Of a DNA stretch of 64,000 nt, positions 17,376-25,090 are shown piece by piece (the first letter of the stretch is position 1; each line of letters begins with the position of its first letter). This DNA is from Pseudomonas sp. S31. GTDB lineage: Bacteria; Pseudomonadota; Gammaproteobacteria; Pseudomonadales; Pseudomonadaceae. The position numbers were made by a program, and so were the translations under genes. The notes under the pieces are model-generated. The model did not search any database and was not told the origin of the DNA. It saw only the letters and a program-made list of their open reading frames with translations. The DNA lies in NCBI RefSeq assembly GCF_016648105.1, contig NZ_JACVVE010000010.1, forward strand, positions 94,021 to 158,020. Reading direction: 5' to 3'.

Positions 17376-19844
17376 TTACCAGTCATAGGTAAGGTTTGCG
17401 GTCACCGTCCGGCCCTGGCCGTAAGTGCATTCCCAAACACCGGAACAGCGGCTGACGTAACGCTTATCGTCGATATTTTCCACATTGGCCTGCACACGCA
17501 CGCCTTTAACTGCCAGCGGTGAGCGCTCCAAGTCGTAGGAAATCATGGCGTCATACACGCTGTAGGAAGGCACATCGAACGCCCTGTACGACGTGCTGGT
17601 GCCTGGGCTGCTACGCACGTAGCGCACACCGACACCAAAGCCAAGGCCACGCAGGGCGCTGTCATCCGGCATCTTGTAGTCCAGCCAGGTGGAGGCGGTC
17701 AGGGGGGAAATGCCGATCGGGTGACGGCCTTTCATTCCGTCATTGTCCTTGGTGTACTCAGCGTCCACACGCGATACGGAGGCAATCAAATTCAGCTGTT
17801 TGGTCAATGCTGCTTTACCTTCGACCTCCAGCCCGGTGGAGCGCAGTTCACCGGACTGGTTACTGAAGCCTGGATTGTCCAGGTCGCTGGTGAGTACGTT
17901 CTTGCGGTCGATCTGATAGGCCGATATCTGCACGAAGCTGTTCGAACCTGGAGGTTGGTACTTGATGCCCACTTCGTACTGCTTGCCGGTGGAGGCGTCG
18001 AAGGTGTTGCCGGAAACGTCGGTGCCGGTGTTCGGCTGGAACGACTCGGAATAGCTGAAGTAAGGCGTTACACCGTTGTCGAACAGGTAACCAAAGCCTA
18101 CCCGGCCAGAAAACTTTTCATCCTTGATGCTGTTGTCGACGTTGTACAACGGCTGATTGTTTTCGGTGGTGGCCCAGTCGTAACGCCCGCCAAGGGTCAG
18201 GAACCAGCGGTCCCACTTGATCTGGTCCTGCAGGTACAAGCCAGTTTGGCGGATGGTGTTGTCCCAGGTGTTGACCGCCGCCTGGCTGAAGTCGATCGGG
18301 TTGCCATATACCGGGTTGTAGAGATCAATACCGGGCGGCGCGTACTGGTAGCGCCCGAGGAATTGCGAGTTGAAATGGTAGTAGTCGACGCCCAGCAGCA
18401 GCGTGTGCTCGACTTCGCCGGTTTTGAACACGGCCTGTGCCATGTTGTCGATGCCATACACCTTGTTGGTTTGCGACCAGTCGATGGCGTAACGGCCGAT
18501 GGCGCTCTGGTTGTTCAACCCCGTGGTCGGACTGATGATGAATTCATAGCCGTGTAGCACCGAGACGAACCGATCATCGACGTAGGCGTAGCGGGCGTTC
18601 TGCTTGAGGCTCCAGACGTCGTTGAGGGTGTGGGACAGCTCGTAGCCCACGCTGAATTGGTCGCGATCGTACGAGGCGTAATTCGGTTCGCCAATGAATC
18701 GATTACGCGAAATATGGCCGTTGGGGTTACCCAGCACCGTACCCCAAACCGGGAGGCCTTGTGGTTCTGGAGTGTCATTGTCTTTCTGAAAGTGGCCGTA
18801 GAAGGTCAAGGTAGTACTGTCGTTGACATTCCAGGTCAAGCTCGGCGCCAAGGTCATGCGTTTCTGATCGGCGTAGTCCACTTCCGAGTTGGTGTCGTTG
18901 ACTACCCCGGTCAGGCGGTACAGGAACGTGCCCTGGTCATCGAGCGGGCCGCCGAGGTCGAAGGCGCCGTACTTACGGTCGTAGCTGCCGGTGCCGAGGG
19001 TGATGGAGTGCAGCGAGTCGCGAGTCGGGCGCTTGGATACCATGTTGACGATACCGCCAGGTTGGTTTTGGCCGTACAACACCGAAGCCGGCCCCTTGAG
19101 CACTTCTACCCGTTCTAGCAGGTACGGATCGATTTGCAGGGCGCCGCCAGTGCTGCCGCCGCCATAAGGCAGGTGCAGGCCGTCAAGATACATGGGGGTG
19201 GCGTTGAAGCCGCGCGAGGTGGGCTCGTCGAACGCCTTGACTCGCGCCGTGAAACCATCCACTTGCACGCCAGGGGTGTAGCGCAACGCGTCGCTGACCG
19301 ACATCGACCCACGCGCCTTGATTTCATCCTGAGTGACGATGTTGATGGTCTGCGGCGTTTCCAGCACCGAGGTGTCGGTCTTGGTAGCGGTGGCGGTGCG
19401 TTTGGCCACGTAGCCTTCGACCGGGCCGTAGGCTGACTCGCCGTTGGCGTTAATCGAGGTCGCCCCCAGTTCCAGTGCGTTGCCGTTGTCGGTGGCGGGT
19501 ACCAGCAAGTAATTGCCGCCGTCGCTTCTGAGCACGTTCAGCCCCGTGCCTGCCAGCAACTGCGCGAAACCTTGCTCGACACTGAGATTGCCATGCACCC
19601 CCTGGCTGGATTTGCCGGCGGTCAGGCTGGCGTTGATCGACAGCGGGATGCGTGCTTGCCGGCCGAACTGGCTCAGTACCTGATCGAGAGGCCCGGCCGG
19701 GATGTCGAAGTTCTGGGCAATGGCCGTAGCGCTGGCCGGATCCTGTGCTTGCGCGTTGTAGGTCGCGAACAGGGCGCCGAAACCAAGGCCGGTCGCCAAT
19801 ACCAGGTGAATGGCGCGCGCCAGCGGGGTAATACGATGCTTCAT
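17376..19844 (-). CDS. TonB-dependent hydroxamate-type siderophore receptor with signalling domain (cassette 3)
   Basis: An 822-residue receptor of the FhuA/FoxA/FiuA type. It has a signal peptide cleaved near NAQAQ (about residue 33), an STN domain (FDIPAGPLDQVLSQFGRQAR onward), a plug with ETPQTINIVTQDEIKARG and LERVEVLKGPASVLYGQNQP, and a barrel whose last strands carry RYVSRCSGVWECTYGQGRTV. That cysteine pair and GQGRTV ending are typical of ferrichrome/ferrioxamine receptors, so a hydroxamate ligand is likely (inference). The third FecR and sigma genes lie upstream on the same strand. Confidence 0.88.
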   Translation of the reverse strand: MKHRITPLARAIHLVLATGLGFGALFATYNAQAQDPASATAIAQNFDIPAGPLDQVLSQFGRQARIPLSINASLTAGKSSQGVHGNLSVEQGFAQLLAGTGLNVLRSDGGNYLLVPATDNGNALELGATSINANGESAYGPVEGYVAKRTATATKTDTSVLETPQTINIVTQDEIKARGSMSVSDALRYTPGVQVDGFTARVKAFDEPTSRGFNATPMYLDGLHLPYGGGSTGGALQIDPYLLERVEVLKGPASVLYGQNQPGGIVNMVSKRPTRDSLHSITLGTGSYDRKYGAFDLGGPLDDQGTFLYRLTGVVNDTNSEVDYADQKRMTLAPSLTWNVNDSTTLTFYGHFQKDNDTPEPQGLPVWGTVLGNPNGHISRNRFIGEPNYASYDRDQFSVGYELSHTLNDVWSLKQNARYAYVDDRFVSVLHGYEFIISPTTGLNNQSAIGRYAIDWSQTNKVYGIDNMAQAVFKTGEVEHTLLLGVDYYHFNSQFLGRYQYAPPGIDLYNPVYGNPIDFSQAAVNTWDNTIRQTGLYLQDQIKWDRWFLTLGGRYDWATTENNQPLYNVDNSIKDEKFSGRVGFGYLFDNGVTPYFSYSESFQPNTGTDVSGNTFDASTGKQYEVGIKYQPPGSNSFVQISAYQIDRKNVLTSDLDNPGFSNQSGELRSTGLEVEGKAALTKQLNLIASVSRVDAEYTKDNDGMKGRHPIGISPLTASTWLDYKMPDDSALRGLGFGVGVRYVRSSPGTSTSYRAFDVPSYSVYDAMISYDLERSPLAVKGVRVQANVENIDDKRYVSRCSGVWECTYGQGRTVTANLTYDW

Positions 19845-19943
19845 GGCAAACTTCCGAAAGAGGGCAGGGTTACCGCGTCGTTCGCGGGGTTTGCCTTGAA
19901 GCCAAGCGACTTGGAAAAAACTGCGGCTGTTGTGAAAATATTT

Positions 19944-20948
19944 TCAATCGGCCGCCAGCGGTAGCACCGTGACCCAGTAGGCGGTGCGGCGTTCGATCCT
20001 CACCGGCAGGCTGTTTTCGAGCAGCCCAAGAATGCGTTCGTTGTCATTGAGCGGGTACGAGCCAGTTACCCGCAGGCCGGCGACCCTGGGGTCGCAGCGC
20101 AACATGCCGGGGCGATAGCGGTTGAGTTGGCGCACTAGGTCGCCAAGGCGCATGGCCTTGGCGATGACGAAACCATCGACCCAGGCATCGTCCGCGGCGC
20201 TGGCCTGGCTGATCACGATGCGACCGCCTGCAAGCCGGGCCCGCTCACCTGCTTCTACGACTTGCGCAGCGAGGCTCGGCAGCAAGGTGGCAGCGACGCG
20301 GCCACTACTGACCGACAATCCTGTGCCGGCGTTGTCGTCATCGCAACATACTGTGAAGCGCGTACCGAGCGGGCACAGTTCGGCATTGCTGGTTTGTACC
20401 ACCAGCGGTCGCCCGGCTGGATCCTGCGCGGTGGCCACGTTGATTTCGCCGTAGCGAAGCTGGATGCGCCGTTCGTTGCGGGTAAACACCACATCCACCG
20501 CGGTGTCGGTGTTAAGCCACAGCTGCGAGCCATCAGCGAGCAGTTCGCGGCGGCGTTCGCCGGTCGCGGTTCGCAGGTCGGCCAGGCTGCCCTGCACCCA
20601 GTGGCTGTCGCGGCTCTGCCAGCCGACCGCGCCGAGCAGGCTGGCGCTTACCAGCAGCTTGAGTATCCGGCGGCGGTCGCTGTCGGCGTAGCGGGTCTGT
20701 TGCAGCGTGGTTCTGGCGACCGGGTCACGCAACAGACTCGCGTTGTCGTGGATCAGCGCAGGCAACCCGGCCATGCGTTGCCAAGCACGTTCATGCTCAC
20801 TGTCGGCCTGGCGCCAAAGCTGTAATTGCAGGATTTCGGCGGCGCTGATGTCCCCCGACTGAGTCAGCGAGTACCAGGCGATGGCCTGTTGGCGTACAGC
20901 GGCGCTAATCGGCTTGGGCTCAGGTTGCGCAGGGGGCATCGCTGTCAC
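19944..20948 (-). CDS. FecR-family anti-sigma/regulator (cassette 3)
   Basis: A 334-residue FecR protein starting with GTG that overlaps the sigma stop (GTGA). It shows the N-terminal AIAWYSLTQSG and HERAWQRMAG sigma-binding motifs, a short membrane segment after RRRILKLLVSASLLGAVGW, and a periplasmic domain with ADGSQLWLNTDTAVDVVF and LGTRFTV. A CCDDD stretch within the periplasmic part is unusual. It transmits the signal of the hydroxamate-type receptor encoded downstream. Confidence 0.9.
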   Translation of the reverse strand: MTAMPPAQPEPKPISAAVRQQAIAWYSLTQSGDISAAEILQLQLWRQADSEHERAWQRMAGLPALIHDNASLLRDPVARTTLQQTRYADSDRRRILKLLVSASLLGAVGWQSRDSHWVQGSLADLRTATGERRRELLADGSQLWLNTDTAVDVVFTRNERRIQLRYGEINVATAQDPAGRPLVVQTSNAELCPLGTRFTVCCDDDNAGTGLSVSSGRVAATLLPSLAAQVVEAGERARLAGGRIVISQASAADDAWVDGFVIAKAMRLGDLVRQLNRYRPGMLRCDPRVAGLRVTGSYPLNDNERILGLLENSLPVRIERRTAYWVTVLPLAAD

Positions 20949-21454
20949 TCGTACTGGCTGGCGTAGCAGCGGTCGAATGCTTTGAGCATCGCCCGTTGGA
21001 CTTGGTCGACACTTAGCGACATCTTGCCGGCAATTTGCTTGTAGGTCAGGCCGTCGAGCTGTGACATCAGGAAGATCTCCCGCACGCGTACTGGCAAGCC
21101 ATGCAGTAGCTCATCCAGTTGGGTAAGGGTTTCGATCAGCAAATGACGCGCTTCGGGTGACAGTTCGTGCTGCTCCGGCTGCGCCGCCAGAGACTCGGCA
21201 TACGCTCGCTCCACGGCAAGACGCCGCCAGCGATTGATCAGCAGGCTGTTGGCGATGGTCGCCAGATACGCCAGTGGCTGCTTGATTTCATTGACCGGGC
21301 GCTGCGCCCGGATGATGCGTACGAATGTATCATGGGCCAGATCGTCGGCGTCCGCGGCCTCTCCCAGGCGCTTGATCAACCACCGTCTGAGCCAGCTGTG
21401 ATGCTGAATATAGAGGTTTTCAACATCCAGGTCGAAAGAGCTTTGCGGTCCCAT
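20945..21454 (-). CDS. FecI-like ECF sigma factor (cassette 3)
   Basis: A 169-residue ECF sigma factor with region 2 motif DADDLAHDTFVRIIRA and region 4 motif LDGLTYKQIAGKMSLSVDQV. The start at 21454 (MGPQSSFDLDVENLY) is preferred over the upstream ATG at 21520, which lies beyond the Fur box. Its C-terminus differs from cassettes 1 and 2 (RAMLKAFDRC instead of KYMAKATERC), so it belongs to another FecI-like subgroup. It is followed by FecR and the receptor gene. Confidence 0.9.
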   Translation of the reverse strand: MGPQSSFDLDVENLYIQHHSWLRRWLIKRLGEAADADDLAHDTFVRIIRAQRPVNEIKQPLAYLATIANSLLINRWRRLAVERAYAESLAAQPEQHELSPEARHLLIETLTQLDELLHGLPVRVREIFLMSQLDGLTYKQIAGKMSLSVDQVQRAMLKAFDRCYASQYE

Positions 21455-21488
21455 GTGGTTATCATCGGTATTCAAGACTCGGGGTGGC

Positions 21489-21509
21489 GCATGATAATCA
21501 TTAACAATT
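21489..21509 (-). promoter_or_regulatory. Fur box before sigma factor 3
   Basis: GCATGATAATCATTAACAAT matches the TGATAAT/ATTATCA Fur consensus well and sits about 35 bp upstream of the sigma ATG. It is the clearest Fur-box candidate in the window. Confidence 0.7.
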
Positions 21510-21730
21510 GAGGCCCGCAAGAAGATTGCCCGGGGGCCATGCTCTCCAGGGCGAAGTCATTGAGCAAATTCGCCAGGCAGAAGCAGGGTCGCAGTTGGCG
21601 ATGCCCTAGTGGCTCTGCAACTTGTCATGATCGGAGGTAGCTTGCAGCGACCGTCCGCATGGGGGCGAGAGCGGCCAGTCGGGAGCGTCTGCTGTCGACC
21701 CGAAGCTGCCGTTGAGCCCGTCGCAGTTTT

Positions 21731-21815
21731 TGTAGGAGCGGGTTTACCCGCGAACACCGGCACAGCCGGTGCCATCCACCGCGGCGCCTGCTTCGCGGGT
21801 AAACCCGCTCCTACA
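21731..21815. repeat. REP element pair
   Basis: Inverted REP cores in the 490-bp gap between sigma factor 3 and the RraB-like gene. A GGCACAGCCGGTGCC palindrome lies between them. I see no gene in the rest of the gap (21510-21946). Confidence 0.85.
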
Positions 21816-21946
21816 GAGGGCGCAGTTGACCCGAGGTCCTACCGTCTGCTCTGGGTCGATTGCGGCCACTCGCGAGTGGCAGCTACCGCCCCATAGCGAA
21901 CAATCCACCGAGATGGTCGACCCTGGCACGGGGAGTTGCGAGGAAC

Positions 21947-22294
21947 TCAGGCTGGGCGCTGTGCAATACATCCCCAACCGTCGTAATCAAGATCGAATAA
22001 GTGTGCCAGGCAAGCCATGTAACCTGACAGGCACAGAATCACCTCTTGTGTGACTTGGCTGTGGAGGGTCACCCGAATTCGATGTTGCTCTTCAGAGACG
22101 GTCTCAAGCTTGGCAGCGCCAAACCTGAAGTCATTGATGAACCCTACCGCGGCCTCACCCTGGCGCAGCTCCTTTGCATAGAAAACGAAATCGACGTCGC
22201 GCTGCGTACTGAAATCATCGCCTTGGGAATCGAGGCTGATGAGCACGTCGATATCGGCTGGTACTTGGTTCATCAAATCTTCGAGAATGGCCAA
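21947..22294 (-). CDS. RraB-family (ribonuclease E inhibitor-like) protein
   Basis: About 115 residues from a TTG at 22294 (after AAAGGAACAGC) or about 108 from an ATG seven codons later. The sequence follows the RraB fold pattern: SLDSQGDDFSTQRDVDFVFY near the start and a YDGWGC motif close to the C-terminus. E. coli RraB binds and inhibits RNase E; paralogues like this one are often of unknown target. The frame is open further upstream but without a good start. It stands alone beside REP elements and decayed genes. Confidence 0.7.
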   Translation of the reverse strand: MAILEDLMNQVPADIDVLISLDSQGDDFSTQRDVDFVFYAKELRQGEAAVGFINDFRFGAAKLETVSEEQHRIRVTLHSQVTQEVILCLSGYMACLAHLFDLDYDGWGCIAQRPA

Positions 22295-22411
22295 AGCTGT
22301 TCCTTTGCTCAGGGGGAGTGAATGGGACAGGGACGCATAGCGAGCACTGCGCTTGCATGGCTGCGAAGAGTGCCACACCTGCAGTCAATTTTAAGGTGTT
22401 TCCAGTTTGCA

Positions 22412-22530
22412 TTATCCTAGTGCGGCGGCGAATGCTTCTGGCGTTGGGCTCTCCTGCCATTGCGCGATAGTCCCAGGCAGCACAGCCATGGCTGCTTGCG
22501 CCGCGTCCAAATATGCGCGACTGGCTCGAA
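22412..22530 (-). pseudogene. Possible 3' remnant of an unidentified gene
   Basis: The minus strand reads AYLDAAQAAMAVLPGTIAQW, then QESPTPEAFAAALG and a stop (TAA at 22412-22414), which looks like a real protein C-terminus. A TGA closes the frame just upstream near 22540, where the decayed LysR gene begins on the other strand. I cannot name the parent family. This may be a deletion scar. Confidence 0.25.
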
Positions 22531-23152
22531 ACGTTCAGAGCCCTCCAGGATGCCGGCTCGCACCACACGCATGCCCGGCGCTGCCGTGGTCTCGTTGCGC
22601 CCTTTCCATTACGAACACCCCGAGCTCAAACTTGAGTTGAGCATAAGCGATGCCGTTGAAGACATCGCCAGGCTGCAATCGGATATTGCGGTGCGGCTGA
22701 CGCGGCCTAATGAAGCTGATATCACGGTGCGGCGTGTCGGCAGTTTACGCATTGGCATCCATGCCAGTGCCGGGTGCCTGGAGCGCTACGGTAATCCAGC
22801 CTCCCTACTGTCGCTGCGCCAGCGGCCGCTGATCGGACCGGACAGACGCTCAGCGGATTTGCGTCGGTTTGTCGACGTCGGCCTGTGCGATGCCGACCAG
22901 CATTTTGCCATTGCCTCTGATCATCACCTTGCCCAGCTGGCCGCTCTGAAAGCGGGCTTGGGCTTCGGACTCTGCCCAACGGAAATAGCAAAATCGCACG
23001 CCCTGGTGCATGTGCTGCCACACGATTTTGGCTTTGAGGTAGACGTGTGGATCGCAATGCACAATGACCTGCGCAAAATTAACAGGATCGCTCAGGTGTT
23101 CGAGGTTCTCGGAGAGCAGTTGCATCAATATCTATGCTTGGCCGATCAGTGA
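22513..23152 (+). pseudogene. Decayed LysR-family regulator
   Basis: From about 22600 the frame encodes a clear LysR effector-binding domain (FHYEHPELKLELSISDAVED onward, to the C-terminus at 23152) but there is no DNA-binding domain in that frame. In another frame, an ATG at 22513 begins MRDWLETFRALQDAGS, which resembles the first helix of a LysR HTH and then loses similarity. The simplest reading is an internal deletion plus frameshift that removed most of the HTH and linker. A start at 22565 (MPGAAVVSLRPF) could still make the bare effector domain. Confidence 0.6.
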
Positions 23153-23327
23153 GCAGCGTAGACGGTGGCGTCCACTGCTTGGTCAACGGCAGCTGGGGGT
23201 CGATAGCGATGCTATCGATTCCAGCCCATCGCATCGTGCCCTGCCGGGGCATGATCGACCTGGACTGAGAAGTGGCCGAAGTCGATCGGTTGCTGGCATT
23301 TTTACGCACCACGAAGGGGAGCACGCA

Positions 23328-23831
23328 ATGGAACGGTCTTGCACCACGTATTACCTGGAAATGACATCGCCATCCGAGCTGAAGGCGAAGCCGCAGCGTG
23401 ATGACCTTCAAGTCATCGAGTGCGAAGTACCCCAGCCGGCACTCAACAGGTTTCTCTATCAGCTGGTAGGCACGCCTTGGCAATGGGGTGATCTTGACAC
23501 CTGGGGTGATTCCGATTGGCAGGCGCTCGTCGAACAGGATTGCCATCGAACGTGGGTTGCCTACCACCGTGGTGCAATCGCCGGCTACTACGAGCTTTAT
23601 CGTCCCGACGGCGGTAACTGCGAGATTCGATATTTCGGCCTGGCTCCTCAGTTTCTGGGGTGCGGCTTTGGCGGAGCGCTGCTAAGTCATGCTGTCAGAT
23701 CCGCCTGGGAATGGCACGGTACAGAGCGGTTATGGGTGCACACATGCACACTCGACCATCCTGCCGCGCTTCAAAACTACCAGGCACGCGGATTCCGCAT
23801 TTTCAAGCAGGTTGAGGAGCCAAGCCGCTGA
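23328..23831 (+). CDS. GNAT-family N-acetyltransferase
   Basis: A 167-residue GNAT acetyltransferase from the ATG at 23328, preceded by AAGGGGAGC. The acetyl-CoA fold appears as the VAYHRGAIAGYYELYR beta-hairpin, the EIRYFGLAPQFLGCGFGGAL pyrophosphate loop (motif A) and HPAALQNYQARGF near the C-terminus. The acceptor substrate is unknown. It follows the decayed LysR gene and is on the strand opposite to the sulfur cluster. Confidence 0.85.
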   Translation: MERSCTTYYLEMTSPSELKAKPQRDDLQVIECEVPQPALNRFLYQLVGTPWQWGDLDTWGDSDWQALVEQDCHRTWVAYHRGAIAGYYELYRPDGGNCEIRYFGLAPQFLGCGFGGALLSHAVRSAWEWHGTERLWVHTCTLDHPAALQNYQARGFRIFKQVEEPSR

Positions 23832-23848
23832 GCGCTCGGAGAAAGCCG

Positions 23849-24010
23849 ATGAGTGCGCGTCTCGAGGAGCGATGGCACATACACCCACTGACTATCGTGG
23901 GCTTCCCAGGCAACGACCCTTACCGCGAACATCCCGCTTGGGGCGACGATCGTTTCCTGAAAGCAGCCCACGGATTTCAGCAGGCTCGGCAGAGTGCTAT
24001 GAAGACCTCA
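23849..24010 (+). pseudogene. Possible gene fragment
   Basis: An ATG at 23849 opens MSARLEERWHIHPLTIVGFP, continuing GNDPYREHPAWGDDRF, which reads like real protein. After about 24000 the frame becomes the antisense of the binding-protein gene at 24008-25078. It may be the stump of a gene cut by insertion of the sulfur cluster. Family not recognised. Confidence 0.25.
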
Positions 24011-25078
24011 AGGCCAAAGCTTGCGGGTTTTCTCTCGATAGCGGTCGAAATACGCATTGACCAGCTCGAACGGAATGTCCTTTTGCTGAAACTGGTCGAT
24101 GGAAGGGAATCCTGGAGGCGGCGCTGAGCCTGGCAACGTGCCGTAGGCATATTCCCGGGATGCAATGATCGCCTGGGCGCGAGGGGTGAAGAGCCATTCC
24201 TTGAACAAGCGTGCGGCTTGTGGGTGTGGCGCCTGCTTGAGCAAGGCCACGCCAGGCCCATATAGGATGGCCACATTTTCAGGGAACGCCAGTGCCACAG
24301 GTGCGCCTTGGTCCCGAAGCCTAGCCACGACCTGTGCCGGAGCCCAGAGCACGAAGTCAGTACGGCCCTGGGCGAGGTTGGCGGTAAGGGTGCCGGGGTT
24401 GTCGGCGACCTGCGCATTGTCGTGCAGAAGTTGCAGTTGCTCGTCGCTGAGCTTGCCTTCTTCTTGCAGTAGCACTATGGCGGCGTCGAACGGGCTGGCC
24501 CCAACGAACCTTACGTGAGCAAAGCGTCCGCTAAATCTGGGTTCCAAGATCTGTGGCCATGTCTGGGGCACGTTCTGCGCGGTGAACTGGGTCGTGTTGT
24601 AGGCAAGGGTGAATGCATTGACCCAGGGAATCTGAAAGTAGCCTTGGCTCTGCTTGTAGCGGGCCGGTACCGTGGCGCTGCTGGCCGGGATATCGGCTTG
24701 CAGCCGATCCTGGCGCACCAGTTCGGACAGCTCGCTGTAGCCGGTCAGCACCACATCGCCGATTGGCCGCCCTGCGGCCTGTTCACCGGCCAGGCGCGTG
24801 TACAGCTGGGTTGCCTGTGTTGGCTTGATCTTGATCGCTGGGTAATCGGCCTCGAATGCCTGCCACAACGCCACGGTTTCGGGGAAGGCGGTATACACCA
24901 CGAGTTCCTTTTCTCCCGCCTGTTGCGCCGCCTGATACAGCGGGTTAAGGGCGGCGGGTGGCGCTGGCGCGACGGCTTGCGCATCGCTCGATGGGGCCGG
25001 GCCGCACCCGGCCAGCAGCGAAAGTAGCGCTACTGCCGGTAGCCAGCGGCGATGAACGGGGGTGGAACGAAGGGCCAA
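24008..25078 (-). CDS. ABC transporter substrate-binding lipoprotein (family 1, FbpA/AfuA-like)
   Basis: A 356-residue extracellular solute-binding lipoprotein. The lipobox is LLAGC with acylated Cys25, followed by a flexible Pro/Ala linker and a bilobed domain starting KELVVYTAFPETVALWQAFE, as in FbpA/AfuA/PotD-type proteins. It probably delivers ligand to the permease/ATPase pair at 28685-31586. The mature protein has no methionine and only the lipidated cysteine, an extreme sulfur-free composition. Its start is 12 bp downstream of the TonB receptor stop. The family usually binds ferric ion, phosphonates or polyamines; here an organosulfur ligand is inferred from context. Confidence 0.85.
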   Translation of the reverse strand: MALRSTPVHRRWLPAVALLSLLAGCGPAPSSDAQAVAPAPPAALNPLYQAAQQAGEKELVVYTAFPETVALWQAFEADYPAIKIKPTQATQLYTRLAGEQAAGRPIGDVVLTGYSELSELVRQDRLQADIPASSATVPARYKQSQGYFQIPWVNAFTLAYNTTQFTAQNVPQTWPQILEPRFSGRFAHVRFVGASPFDAAIVLLQEEGKLSDEQLQLLHDNAQVADNPGTLTANLAQGRTDFVLWAPAQVVARLRDQGAPVALAFPENVAILYGPGVALLKQAPHPQAARLFKEWLFTPRAQAIIASREYAYGTLPGSAPPPGFPSIDQFQQKDIPFELVNAYFDRYREKTRKLWP

Positions 25079-25090
25079 GGGTGTACTCCT

